Source: Colivivens sp964537205 (GTDB lineage: Bacteria > Bacteroidota > Bacteroidia > Bacteroidales > Bacteroidaceae). Taken from it: a stretch of DNA of 24,289 nt. Under the pieces are notes generated by a model that saw nothing but the letters and a program-made list of their open reading frames with translations, was not told the DNA's origin and ran no database searches. The DNA lies in NCBI GenBank assembly GCA_964537205.1, contig CAZHZH010000040.1:1-24289 (forward strand), in the 5' to 3' direction. The translations under genes were made by a program, and so were the position numbers. Of the stretch, positions 14,606-23,031 are shown one piece after another (positions within the stretch are counted from its first letter, which is position 1; every line of letters starts with the position of its first letter).

Positions 14606-14608
14606 ATA

Positions 14609-15679
14609 ATGAAGATAGAGGAATTGGGTGAGTTTGGTCTGATACACCATCTCACTGAAACAATCAAGTTGAAGAATCCTTCTACGGTTAAGGGTGTTGG
14701 TGATGATTGCGCGGTGTTGAGTTTTCCGCCCGACAAGGAAGTTTTGGTAACTACCGACTTGCTACTTGAAGGAATTCACTTTGACTTGACATACGTGCCT
14801 TTGAAGCATTTGGGCTATAAGTCGGCGATGGTGAATCTGAGTGATGTGTATGCGATGGGCGGAATGCCAAAGCAGATTACAGTTAGCCTCGGTATCAGTC
14901 AACGGTTCACAGTCGAGGACATGGAAGAGTTCTACTCCGGCTTACGATTGGCTTGCGAAGAACATGATGTTGATGTTGTTGGTGGTGATACATCAAGTTC
15001 AATGACTGGATTGACTATCAGCATAACATGCATAGGTGAGGTGGAGAAAGGCAAGGCGATATATAGAAACGGAGCCAAGCCAGGAGACATCATTTGTGTC
15101 AGCGGCAATCTTGGCGCGGCTTATATGGGGTTGCAGTTGCTTGAAAGGGAAAAACGGGTATACTACCAGCAACTGGAAGAGAACAGGGGAAGGGAGACAC
15201 TTGAAATGGCCGACCCTGACTTCGCTGGCAAGGAATATTTGCTTGAGCGTCAACTAAAGCCAGAAGCGCGAAGAGACATAATATTGAAACTGAGAGAGCT
15301 TGGCGTGCGTCCAACGGCTATGATGGACATATCCGACGGGCTGTCGAGCGAACTTATACATATATGCAGGCAAAGCAAGTGTGGTTGCCGGATTTACGAG
15401 GAGCATATTCCTATTGACTATGAGACTGCCTCACAAGCGGAGGAGTTCAATATGAACGTAACGACGTGCGCATTGAATGGCGGAGAAGACTATGAACTAC
15501 TCTTCACCATCTCCATCGATGACAAGGACAAAATAGACGACGTGGACGACATACATCTTATTGGCTACATTACGAAAGAAGAGGATGGAAAGGTTCTCGT
15601 AACGCGCGACGGAAGTATTTTTGACCTCAAGGCACAAGGATGGAACCCGTTGGCTGAAACCCACAAGGACAATCCTTGA
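14609..15679 (+). CDS. thiL: Thiamine-monophosphate kinase
   Basis: Cytosolic ATP-dependent enzyme that converts thiamine monophosphate to thiamine diphosphate, the last step of the pathway; 356 aa of the PurM/SelD-like AIRS fold. Visible motifs: KGVGDDCAVL (28-37, nucleotide/Mg2+ loop), VTTDLLLEGIHFD (47-59), YKSAMVNLSDVYAMGG (70-85), VVGGDTSSS near 123-131 and MDISDGLSSEL in the C-terminal domain, then GGEDYELLFTI. All are conserved in ThiL. A stretch at about residues 182-210 (YYQQLEENRGRETLEMADPD) is a lineage insertion I recall from Bacteroidetes ThiL proteins. Last gene of the operon, 3 bp after the phosphorylase, convergent with nadD 26 bp downstream. Confidence 0.95.
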   Translation: MKIEELGEFGLIHHLTETIKLKNPSTVKGVGDDCAVLSFPPDKEVLVTTDLLLEGIHFDLTYVPLKHLGYKSAMVNLSDVYAMGGMPKQITVSLGISQRFTVEDMEEFYSGLRLACEEHDVDVVGGDTSSSMTGLTISITCIGEVEKGKAIYRNGAKPGDIICVSGNLGAAYMGLQLLEREKRVYYQQLEENRGRETLEMADPDFAGKEYLLERQLKPEARRDIILKLRELGVRPTAMMDISDGLSSELIHICRQSKCGCRIYEEHIPIDYETASQAEEFNMNVTTCALNGGEDYELLFTISIDDKDKIDDVDDIHLIGYITKEEDGKVLVTRDGSIFDLKAQGWNPLAETHKDNP

Positions 15680-15705
15680 CATAAGATTGTAAATGTCTGA
15701 TGCGG

Positions 15706-16263
15706 TTAATATAGTTGGTGAACCCTGATGTACTTCATAACATCAGGGTTTAACATGTCCAGTTTCTGTCCGTTTCGTATTTCAGTACTGCTCACGTCGT
15801 ACATCGGCGCGTCAATAATCTGCACCGAAGCGTATGGTGGCACAGTCGATATGTCGATGTCGAATTTCGGGCGACGGTATATCAAGATGCGGTAGTTCCG
15901 CAATATCCGCTCTGCGTCGTACCATCCTGCAAAACGCTCCCAATTGTCGGCTCCGATGACTAATGAGAATTTGTGCTGCGGGTATGCTTCGGAAAGCTTT
16001 GTAAGTGTAGTTATTGTGTATGACGGGGTGGGGAGACCGCGTTCGAAATCACTCACGCAGACGTGGTCTATTCCGTTCAGTGCCAAGCGGGCCATTTCAA
16101 GTCTTGCCTCGTAGTCGGCGGCGTTGTCACCCTTGAATGGATTGCGCCGTGCTACCATCAGCCATACCTCGTCTGCCAAGTTTTGACCTACGATATATTG
16201 GGCGATTGATGTATGCCCGATATGTATTGGATTGAACGTGCCTCCAAAAACTGCGATGTTCAT
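15706..16263 (-). CDS. nadD: Nicotinate-nucleotide adenylyltransferase
   Basis: Transfers AMP to nicotinate mononucleotide in NAD synthesis; 185 aa, standard length. The nucleotidyltransferase motif GGTFNPIHIGH lies at residues 7-17, and the ATP-binding SSTEIR motif lies at 158-163; LVIGADNWERF and YRRP fit the family. The start is taken at the ATG complementary to 16261-16263 because an upstream extension to 16311 would run into gmk and places 16 non-conserved residues before the canonical MNIAVFGGTFNP opening. Third gene of a yicC-gmk-nadD operon, 37 bp after gmk. The last codons contain a strong hairpin that may terminate transcription arriving from thiL. Confidence 0.95.
   Translation of the reverse strand: MNIAVFGGTFNPIHIGHTSIAQYIVGQNLADEVWLMVARRNPFKGDNAADYEARLEMARLALNGIDHVCVSDFERGLPTPSYTITTLTKLSEAYPQHKFSLVIGADNWERFAGWYDAERILRNYRILIYRRPKFDIDISTVPPYASVQIIDAPMYDVSSTEIRNGQKLDMLNPDVMKYIRVHQLY
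15719..15752. terminator. Strong hairpin inside the 3' end of nadD, between convergent operons
   Basis: AACCCTGATG (15721-15730) and CATCAGGGTT (15741-15750) are perfect 10-bp arms with a 10-nt loop, extended by one G-U and one T-A pair to 12 bp. It lies within the nadD coding sequence, 40 bp past the thiL stop. On the + strand it is followed by a short T tract, consistent with a terminator for the thiL operon; on the minus strand it is translated nadD mRNA. Confidence 0.5.
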
Positions 16264-16300
16264 AGTTCGGATTTGCTGATGGTTCCGTCGGTCTCTTATG

Positions 16301-16873
16301 TTACTTTGCAAGAAACTCCTTTACAATTTTCAGTACTTCCGCCTCGGCGGTTTCGAGGTCGTCGTTCACGACTGTCTTGTCGAAGTGCTTCGCCTGACTG
16401 ATCTCATATTCCGCTCTTGCAATGCGTTGGTCGATCACCTCTTCCGAGTCTGTCCCCCGTGCTTCCAGGCGCTTGCGCAGTTCAGCGATGCTTGGAGGCA
16501 TGATGAATATGCTTAACGCCTGGTCGCCGTAGCCGCGTTTTATATTCATTCCGCCGTTGACATCCACGTCGAACACAACGTTCTCTCCATCTGCCAATTG
16601 TGTTTCCACTTGTGAGCGTAGCGTGCCATAGAATCTGCCAGTATAGACTTCTTCATATTCTACAAAATGATTTTGGCGGATATGCTCCCTGAACTCCTCC
16701 GGCGTGATGAAGAAATACTCCTTCCCGTTTTGCTCGTTGCCTCGTGGAGCGCGCGTAGTGGTGGAAATCGAGAAGTGCATGTTGAGTCCCTGCTGCATCA
16801 GGAATCCGATGATTGTAGATTTGCCCGTACCTGATGGCGCGGCGAATATCAGCAGCTTTCCACGTTTTGCCAT
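16301..16873 (-). CDS. gmk: Guanylate kinase
   Basis: Cytosolic kinase converting GMP to GDP; 190 aa, normal length. The P-loop APSGTGKST occupies residues 12-20. The GMP-binding segment follows (SISTTTRAPRGNEQNGKEYFF), with the conserved arginines and YFF, then FVEYEEVYTGRFYGT and the Walker-B-like VVFDVDVNGGMNIK. The lid region includes RLEARGTDSEEVIDQRIARAEYEI. All catalytic features are intact. It is separated from the yicC stop by a single base (TGA, one base, then ATG on the minus strand), so translation is almost certainly coupled. Confidence 0.96.
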   Translation of the reverse strand: MAKRGKLLIFAAPSGTGKSTIIGFLMQQGLNMHFSISTTTRAPRGNEQNGKEYFFITPEEFREHIRQNHFVEYEEVYTGRFYGTLRSQVETQLADGENVVFDVDVNGGMNIKRGYGDQALSIFIMPPSIAELRKRLEARGTDSEEVIDQRIARAEYEISQAKHFDKTVVNDDLETAEAEVLKIVKEFLAK

Positions 16874-16874
16874 A

Positions 16875-17765
16875 TCACATAACGTTTAGGACTTGTTCCT
16901 TGATTTGTTCCAATTCGTCTTTCATCTTGACGACGATGTTTTGCATCTCCGCCTGATTCGACTTGCTGCCCGTGGTGTTGATTTCACGTCCCATTTCTTG
17001 GGCTATGAACCCGAGCTTCTTTCCCTGTCCATTTCCATGTTCCATGGTCTCTATGAAATATTTCAAGTGGTTTGTCAAACGTTGTTTTTCTTCTGAAATA
17101 TCGAGTTTCTCAATATAGTAAATCATTTCCTGCTCAAGGCGGTTCTTGTCGTAGTCAACTTCCGGAATCTGTTCCAACCCGTTGATGATGCGTTGGCGTA
17201 TCTTGGTCGTACGGTCTTTTTCGTATGGCTCTATGCTTGCGAGCAAGTTCGTTATGTTGCTTATCTTTTCACGGAACTTCTTTTCTAATGCCAAGCCTTC
17301 TTGCTTGCGAAAATCAATCAACTGTTCCACTGCCTGTTCCATTGTGGCTTTTGCGACTTCCCATTCCTCGGCAGAAAGTTCCTCTTCTTCTGTCTTTGTA
17401 GTCACGTCGGGCAGCTTGAGCAACACTTGCATCCAGTCGGTCACCGTCGGTTGTTTGTCTCCACCGATATTTAGGTCTTTGGCTATGGCGTTGATTTGAT
17501 TATAGTAGTCTGCGACCAACTTGGCGTTGATGGGAGTTGCCGTTTGTCCTTCGTCCTGCTCTATCCACAATACGAAGTCAACTTTTCCCCTTTCAAGTTT
17601 GGAAGCTATGAAACTTCTGATTTCCATCTCCTTGTCGCGATATAATGGAGCTATGCGTGTGGAGAGGTCAAGTGCCTTACTGTTGAGCGATTTGATTTCC
17701 ACATGAATCTTTTTGCCTTTATACCCCACTACGCTCTTGCCGTAGCCTGTCATTGATTGTATCAT
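16875..17765 (-). CDS. yicC: YicC family endoribonuclease-like protein
   Basis: A 296-aa protein with the invariant YicC opening MIQSMTGYGKS and the following VEIKSLNSKALDLSTRIAP, then a conserved C-terminal DUF1732 block (EIPEVDYDKNRLEQEMIYY, then DISEEKQRLTNHLKYF, GKKLGFIAQEMGREINTTGSK). E. coli YicC has been reported to act as an endoribonuclease linked to small-RNA decay. In many bacteria yicC sits next to gmk, as here. It is the first gene of the yicC-gmk-nadD operon, 26 bp downstream of a good -7 box. No odd feature seen. Confidence 0.94.
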   Translation of the reverse strand: MIQSMTGYGKSVVGYKGKKIHVEIKSLNSKALDLSTRIAPLYRDKEMEIRSFIASKLERGKVDFVLWIEQDEGQTATPINAKLVADYYNQINAIAKDLNIGGDKQPTVTDWMQVLLKLPDVTTKTEEEELSAEEWEVAKATMEQAVEQLIDFRKQEGLALEKKFREKISNITNLLASIEPYEKDRTTKIRQRIINGLEQIPEVDYDKNRLEQEMIYYIEKLDISEEKQRLTNHLKYFIETMEHGNGQGKKLGFIAQEMGREINTTGSKSNQAEMQNIVVKMKDELEQIKEQVLNVM

Positions 17766-17791
17766 AATTATGTACTTCTTTAATCTTCATG

Positions 17792-17799
17792 CAAAGATA
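17792..17799 (-). promoter_or_regulatory. -7 box TATCTTTG for yicC-gmk-nadD
   Basis: Minus-strand TATCTTTG, 26 bp upstream of the yicC ATG, matches TAnnTTTG. The predicted leader is about 20 nt. Two short dyads upstream, ATAAT/ATTAT (17807-17820) and AAGGT/ACCTT (17821-17834), might bind a regulator. No ideal -33 element is seen. Confidence 0.55.
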
Positions 17800-17834
17800 T
17801 AAAAAAATAATGACAATTATAAGGTTTATACCTT

Positions 17835-18050
17835 TTGATTGATGATTGCAACCGACATTGCCTGTGATTATCGTCGTATGTACATGTAGTAATGATATGC
17901 GCTGCTCACATTCGCGTGTCTGATTCTTTATTCGCAGGTTTGATGTGCGTTTACTTGGCGTTTAAAGCTTATGTCTCTCGTTTGATAAAAAAAACGTATG
18001 CCTTCATAAATTTTATTATTGAATCTGAGAATTGTTTGAAGGAAAATTTT
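17835..18050. other. Gene-free stretch upstream of the 18051 promoter
   Basis: AT-rich sequence with no convincing gene. A 109-codon open frame (17892-18221) crosses it but lacks any recognisable protein features and contains the downstream promoter, so I do not call it. TTTG-like elements at 18035-18038 are near, but not at, the usual -33 spacing of the next promoter. Confidence 0.5.
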
Positions 18051-18058
18051 TACCTTTG
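18051..18058 (+). promoter_or_regulatory. -7 box TACCTTTG upstream of a long leader
   Basis: TACCTTTGCA at 18051-18060 is a perfect Bacteroidetes -7 element, preceded by a T5 run. The nearest TTTG (18035-18038) is only 12 bp upstream, shorter than the usual 19-21. Transcription would begin near 18065, about 340 nt before the 114-aa gene. Confidence 0.55.
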
Positions 18059-18064
18059 CATCCT

Positions 18065-18407
18065 AAAGGTAAAATTCGACAAGGTGATAAGTAGTCATTA
18101 TAAACAAATCTCAATTTATATTTCAAGGCATTGGAGTATGATTGCAAAACACTCCTCTTCAGTGGTAAGCGCAGGTATGTTTACCAGGTTTGTTAGGGGG
18201 GGTGATTTTTGTCGTTCATAAAGTTGTAGTAGGTGATAGAAATAATGGCTTGGGTCACTCTTGTAAAATGGTATTGTTTCGTGACCAAAGACTTAATATT
18301 TGATGCACAAGTATTATTTTGCGGCAAGGTAACATTAGCCCAACAGGTTACAACTTTAATCATACAGAGGATTCAAACAAACTATTTTAAAAGCAAACCA
18401 TAAAAAT
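18065..18407 (+). other. Long structured leader or small-RNA region
   Basis: About 340 nt follow the 18051 promoter before the next start codon. Several stems are possible: GGAGT/ACTCC near 18135-18157, GGTAA/TTACC near 18163-18184, GGTCAC/GTGACC (18253-18258 with 18281-18286, flanked by TT/AA) and GTAAC/GTTAC near 18329-18351. A run of seven or so G at 18195-18201 stands out. I recognise no known riboswitch or RNA family. It could be a cis-acting leader, a separate small RNA, or plain spacer. Confidence 0.35.
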
Positions 18408-18752
18408 ATGGCAGGTCTATTTGGAGGCATAACATCGAGATTTCAATACTTATACGCACAGTGGTATCTTAGAAAATGGAGTAAGAGGCGTGAATTTGAT
18501 GGAAATGGCTGTTACGCTGTTCGACGTTCTTATTCGTTTGTAAGCGGAACGGTGTACGTCGATTTGTATTGGATGATTCATGACACTAAACATCGTCATG
18601 GTTCCCCTGGACATTGGGATCCTGTCACTCTGTACGACAGAGTGCCGGTGAACAGAGTGAAGGCTGGAATCAGACGAATAGAAAACGGGGAGTTAAAGCA
18701 AACGAAAGAAGATATAATGTCGAAGGAGGATGAATCGGTCGAAAGGAGTTGA
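18408..18752 (+). CDS. Hypothetical protein, 114 aa, unrecognised
   Basis: I do not recognise a family. The start ATG 18408 follows an A-rich run (CCATAAAAAT), a typical Bacteroidetes start context. The N-terminal 45 residues are basic and aromatic (RFQYLYAQWYLRKWSKRR), the middle is rich in His and Trp (IHDTKHRHGSPGHWD), and the C-terminal 30 residues are highly charged. There is no signal peptide or convincing transmembrane segment. AGA and other AT-rich codons are common, unlike the surface-protein operon downstream. It stands alone, with no operon partner, after a long leader, and may be lineage-specific or horizontally acquired. It could also be a spurious frame, since length is its main support. 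Confidence 0.5.
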   Translation: MAGLFGGITSRFQYLYAQWYLRKWSKRREFDGNGCYAVRRSYSFVSGTVYVDLYWMIHDTKHRHGSPGHWDPVTLYDRVPVNRVKAGIRRIENGELKQTKEDIMSKEDESVERS

Positions 18753-18794
18753 CATCGTGAGTGTCAGGCGGGTGTTCAGCTCGCACTGCTTAAT

Positions 18795-18823
18795 AGTACT
18801 TAGTACTTTACACAACTCGTTGT
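18795..18823. repeat. Small dyads in the spacer before the surface-protein promoter
   Basis: AGTACT, self-complementary, occurs twice seven bases apart (18795-18800, 18802-18807), followed by ACAAC/GTTGT (18812-18816, 18819-18823). They may be an operator site, or a weak terminator for the 114-aa gene. The rest of the spacer 18753-18895 shows nothing else I can name. Confidence 0.3.
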
Positions 18824-18895
18824 AACTTAAAGGTACTAATTAACGGCAAATATTAACTTGTGTGGTTCTTATGACTCTCTTTTTTACGAAAAGTT

Positions 18896-18925
18896 TTTGA
18901 TTACAAATAATAATGTGTACCTTTG
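18896..18925 (+). promoter_or_regulatory. Strong promoter of the surface-protein operon (-33 TTTG, -7 TACCTTTG)
   Basis: TTTG at 18896-18899, inside a TTTTTG run, and TACCTTTG at 18918-18925 are separated by 18 bp, close to the 19-21 bp Bacteroidetes standard. This is the best two-part promoter in the window. Transcription should start near 18932, giving a leader of about 70 nt that is very AT-rich before ATG 19005, in keeping with high expression. Confidence 0.7.
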
Positions 18926-19004
18926 CGGCAAATTAGCGTTTGCATAACTTGTTATGATAATTGTAGAAAAAGTTAGATAATTATTTATAAAGTTGAACAA
19001 GAAC

Positions 19005-21841
19005 ATGAAGAAATTTTTCACTTCCGTGCTCATGCTATCAATAGTATTTGTTAGCATGAATGTATTCAATTCATGTAAAGATCATGATGAAGACGAATAC
19101 AACGATTTGTTGATAAACATCAACAAGAACGATGCTGATATTCGTGAACTCATAAGCACGAATTACGACAACTTGAAACGTATTACTGATGATTTGGAGG
19201 AAGCGCAACGGCAATGCCAGGCTAACTGCAGCACTGAGTTCGCCAAAGTCAACTCAAAGATCGCCGACGTGAACAGTTGGAACAAGTCGCAGAGCGACAG
19301 CTTGCTTACGGCGTTTAATAAGATCGCCTCGTTGGAGGCTGCCGACGTTCTCCTTCAGAATCAGATTGACGGTATCAACAACGTAATTGCAGGCCTTAGG
19401 GATAGTGTCAATACTAACACTACCAATATAAGCACTCTGTTCGCTTTGGAACATACACTCGACAGTACTGTCAATGTACTTTCCTCAAGCCTTACAACCC
19501 TTCAAGGCCGTGTAGGTGACGTTAACGACCGCATTGACAGCTTGAAGGAAAAAGTAGACGATCACTTCGCTACAATTGAAAGCGATTTGTCAGATGTTTC
19601 AAAGGTCGCTAATGAAGCCCTCCAGCGTGCAAAGAACGATTCTATTTGGATTGAGTCGTTGCAAACNNNNNNNNNNNNNNNNNNNNNNNNNNNNNNNNNN
19701 NNNNNNNNNNNNNNNNNNNNNNNNNNNNNNNNNNNNNNNNNNNNNNNNNNNNNNNNNNNNNNNNNNATGAAGCCCTCCAGCGTGCAAAGAACGATTCTAT
19801 TTGGATTGAGTCGTTGCAAACCCTTGTGGACGACTACAATACACAAGTGAACGCCCGCATCGATTCTCTTAGAGAGATTGCCGCAGGTCATGATTCACGC
19901 ATTGACTCTCTTGAAATCGTCACTGACACTATCAGCAAGAACCTGAACAAGCGTGTTGACGACCTCACAAGTGTTGTTGAGGATTTGACAGACGAGTTGA
20001 GTACAGCTCGTAGAAACCTTGAGCAGGCTGACTCTTTACTCAATGCACAAGATTCACTGTTGTTGATTTCAATCAGCAATCTTAACCACTCAATCAATAA
20101 CATCAACAACGTCAAGATTCCGGCTATTGAGTCTCAACTCGCCGACCTTGAGGCAAAAGACACTGAATTGTCTAACGCTATCGACGCTCTCACTTCCCGT
20201 GTGACCGCTAACGAACAGGCCATCTCAGACTTGTCCGACAAGATCGATGACATAACAGATCGTCTCGACAATGTTGACGAAGCTCTCAAGAGCCTCATCA
20301 CAGGCATCATCGTCCAAGGAACATACAACCCTGTTTTCGGTACTGTATCCCTCCCTGTAGGTATCAACTCAAACGTACTTATCGCATACTATGGAACAAA
20401 CGACAACCCTGTAGTATTCCCTACAAGTGCTGCGGCTAATTACGTGAAGAATTCAGATGTGCTCACCGACGCTGATATCGCTATCATAAGCAATGGTCTG
20501 ACAACTTACCGTGCAAATGGTAACACAACCTTGTTCAATGAAACTGATGACAACGCAGGTACAATTTACGTAACAGTAAACCCTAACACAGTCGACTTCG
20601 CAGGTCAGAAACTTGTGCTTGTGAACTCAAAGGATGAGGAGTCTGGCATAAAGCTGACATCCCTTAAGAAGGAAAACGATACAGAACTCGTATTTGGTTA
20701 CACTCGTTCTGCTTCAACCAATGGTTTCTATTCTGCAAAGGCAAGTGTAAGCCTTGACGAGATCGACAATGTGAAGATTAATATTGAGTCGGGTTTGAAA
20801 GACGCATTCAAGAACGTTCTCAACCAGCGTACCGCAGCAAGCGTAGCTACATTGGCAGGCAAGCTCTACAACCAATTCAATGGCATAGCATCGGCAAACG
20901 CCCTCAAGGCTTCTTGGACTGACTATAATGGAGAACACAGCGTTTATTCTCAGTATGGCATCGCCGCAACTGCGATCAAGCCTCTCTCGTTCGCTTTCCT
21001 TGAGAACGCAAACTATACAAAGGTTCCGGGATACGACCGCGTATGGAATTTCATTGACGATGTTATCGGTGACTTCCGTAACGAGATTACTTCAAACTGG
21101 CCTTCAATGGATCCCCTCGCTACTCCAACTATCACTCAAGTCGACATCGACGATTCTGACATTAGTGATGAGTTCGACATTAAACTGACGTTCACTCTTC
21201 CATCATCATATCTTGGAACAACAGACGAGGATGGTTATCTCGCGGTTTATTACAAGGACACTCACGACCTCGCAGGTTATGTGAAGGCGGGTAAAATCGT
21301 ATACGATGATGCTTCAGGCGAATATGTAATGACAATCGAAGGCGCTGATCTTCGTCCTGAGGTACACGATTTGTATACAAAAATCAAGACTGCGATCAAT
21401 GACGCCCTTACCGATTATAACGGNNNNNNNNNNNNNNNNNNNNNNNNNNNNNNNNNNNNNNNNNNNNNNNNNNNNNNNNNNNNNNNNNNNNNNNNNNNNN
21501 NNNNNNNNNNNNNNNNNNNNNNNGCTCCTTCTACTGTCGCTTCAGCGAGTGTGACTCTGCACCCTACAACTTACACAGCTGAAATCGTAGCTCCTGCGTT
21601 CAAGAAGCACGTGGCTTGTACAAATGTATTCAAGAACAGCGCAAGCGCACAAGATGGCGACGCTGAATGCGTGGCAGTCCTCAACGCAGTCAATGCACAG
21701 GATCAAATCAACGAAGTTGTTGAGGGCAATGTCCGCTCAATCCCTGTAACATTGACTTCTGGCTATGTATATGAATTTGCATACTCAGCTCTTGACTATT
21801 CAGGCAAGATCTCAATGCATAAGTACTATGTTCAGTATTAA
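19005..21841 (+). CDS. Surface-exposed coiled-coil stalk lipoprotein (interrupted by two scaffold gaps)
   Basis: Start ATG 19005 gives a lipoprotein signal ending FNSC with the lipidated cysteine at residue 24, followed by KDHDEDE, an acidic tail like the Bacteroidetes lipoprotein export signal, so surface display is likely. Residues about 30-400 are a long coiled coil with recurring NARIDSL, SRIDSLE and KRVDDL heptads. The rest is a Thr/Asn-rich globular part beginning near GIIVQGTYNPVFG and ending HKYYVQY. I recognise no named domain beyond a resemblance to DUF4988-like N-termini. Two N runs interrupt it (19667-19766, 21424-21523). Merging the 55-bp duplicate beside the first restores one frame of 893 codons, counting the second gap as 100. 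Its strong promoter and codons rich in CTC, AAC, AAG and CGT suggest abundant expression. Probably forms a stalk or fibre, with OmpA as its operon partner. Confidence 0.78.
19612..19821. repeat. Identical 55-bp sequences flanking a 100-N gap (probable assembly overlap)
   Basis: 19612-19666 and 19767-19821 are identical over 55 bp and sit immediately on either side of the 100 N (19667-19766). A 55-bp overlap equals a common assembler k-mer length. Removing one copy and the N run joins the two frames exactly (codon position 2 at 19666, position 3 at 19822). The likely true sequence has one copy and no gap; a real tandem repeat in the coiled coil is the alternative. Confidence 0.85.
21424..21523. 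other. Scaffold gap, 100 N, in the stalk lipoprotein C-terminal region
   Basis: Exactly 100 N; the frame is kept across it, but the true size is unknown. The flanks share no visible overlap, unlike the gap at 19667. Confidence 0.95.
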
Positions 21842-21886
21842 TTTAAAGGTACACCTTATTATATATAATAGTAAAACATTTGAATT

Positions 21887-23011
21887 ATGATAAAGAAAGT
21901 TTTATTTGCAGCAGTCCTGGCACTTGGCGCAATGAATGTGTCTGCACAGGAGCAAAAGACCATAGAGGTTTTCAAACCACACTGGTATGTTCAGGCTCAG
22001 GGTGGTGCCCAATATACAGAAGGTGAGCGTGCATTCAAGCATCTTGTATCACCAAACGTACAAATAGCTGGTGGATATAACTTTAGCCCTGTGTTCGGCG
22101 TTAGGTTGTCTGTTAATGCTTGGCAGAGCAAGGGCGGTTCTGAAATTCAGGACAAGGAGTATGGCTGGAAGTGGAAGTATGTTACTCCTGGAGTTGACGC
22201 CACATTCAATCTCTCAAACGCACTGTTCGGCTATAACGCTAAGCGGGTATTCAATTTCAGCGTGCTTGCAGGACTTGGCGCAAACATCGCGTTCGACAAC
22301 GATGAGGCATGCTGTGTAAATCAGGAGCTTGTAGAGGCTTATGGCACTGCAAGACCATCTGAGGATCAATGGTTGCGTTACTTGTGGGATGGCACCAAGT
22401 GCCGCCTCAACGGCCGTCTCGGCTTTGCCGCCGACTTCCGTATCAACGATGTTATCTCTCTCGGACTTGAAGGCCAGTTCAATATCATCAACGATCATTA
22501 CAACTCAAAGAAGGCTCCTAACCCAGACTTCTATTACAACCTCCTTGGAGGCATCAAGATAGCTCTTGGTAAGACTCACAAGACAAAGGTTATCGAAGCG
22601 CCTGCGCCTCAAATCGTTGAGCGCATCGTTGAGAAGCCTGTAGAGAAGGTTGTTGAGAAAGTAGTTGAGAAGAAAGAAGTTGTTAAAGAGCCTCTTCGTC
22701 GTGATGTGTTCTTCACAATCTCAAGCACTACAATCTCAAAGGCCGAGATGGTCAAGGTAGAGGATATTGCCGCTTACCTCAACAAGTACAAAGACGCGAA
22801 GGTCAACATCACCGGCTATGCCGACAAGGGCACTGGCAACGCGAAGATCAACAAGTCACTTTCAGAGCGTCGCGCCCAAGTTGTCGCTGATACCCTTATC
22901 AAGCAATTCGGTATTTCATCTGACCGTATCAAGGTCGATTCCAAAGGTGATACAGAACAACCGTTTGATATTGACGTGCAAAACCGTGTAAGTATCTGCG
23001 TTGCTGAGTAA
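21887..23011 (+). CDS. OmpA-family outer-membrane protein with peptidoglycan-binding domain
   Basis: 374 aa. Signal peptide 1-20 ends NVSA before QEQ. Residues about 30-230 form an eight-stranded-type barrel (WYVQAQGGAQY, GGYNFSPVFGVRLSV, PDFYYNLLGGIKIALG). Residues about 237-262 are a repeated linker of VEK units (IVEKPVEKVVEKVVEKK). The C-terminal OmpA/MotB domain (about 268-374) has ITGYADKGTG, LSERRAQVVADTL and GDTEQPF with NRV near the end, keeping the Asp and Arg that bind diaminopimelate in peptidoglycan. It therefore ties the outer membrane to the wall. It starts 45 bp after the stalk lipoprotein and is followed by a strong terminator, so the two form an operon. High-expression codon choice is similar to its neighbour. 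Relatives are the Omp40/41 proteins of Porphyromonas. Confidence 0.93.
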   Translation: MIKKVLFAAVLALGAMNVSAQEQKTIEVFKPHWYVQAQGGAQYTEGERAFKHLVSPNVQIAGGYNFSPVFGVRLSVNAWQSKGGSEIQDKEYGWKWKYVTPGVDATFNLSNALFGYNAKRVFNFSVLAGLGANIAFDNDEACCVNQELVEAYGTARPSEDQWLRYLWDGTKCRLNGRLGFAADFRINDVISLGLEGQFNIINDHYNSKKAPNPDFYYNLLGGIKIALGKTHKTKVIEAPAPQIVERIVEKPVEKVVEKVVEKKEVVKEPLRRDVFFTISSTTISKAEMVKVEDIAAYLNKYKDAKVNITGYADKGTGNAKINKSLSERRAQVVADTLIKQFGISSDRIKVDSKGDTEQPFDIDVQNRVSICVAE

Positions 23012-23031
23012 ATAGTTTCTCATGATAATTA

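Noticed and set aside
16264..16311. 16-residue extension of NadD
   Set aside because: Overlaps the end of gmk and adds non-conserved residues before the standard MNIAVFGGTFNP start.
17892..18221. 109-codon open frame upstream of the orphan gene
   Set aside because: No recognisable protein features, an AT-rich non-coding look, and an internal promoter box; likely chance.
18303..18332. Nine-codon reading frame MHKYYFAAR in the leader
   Set aside because: Too short to support by sequence alone; it could be a leader peptide but nothing distinguishes it from chance.
19814..21841. Separate 675-codon protein starting after the 19667-19766 gap
   Set aside because: The start is inside the duplicated 55-bp end; merging the overlap makes it the continuation of the lipoprotein at 19005.
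21846..21857. Possible small hairpin AAGG/CCTT between lipoprotein and OmpA genes
   Set aside because: The stem is only 4 bp and no T tract follows directly; not enough to call an attenuator.
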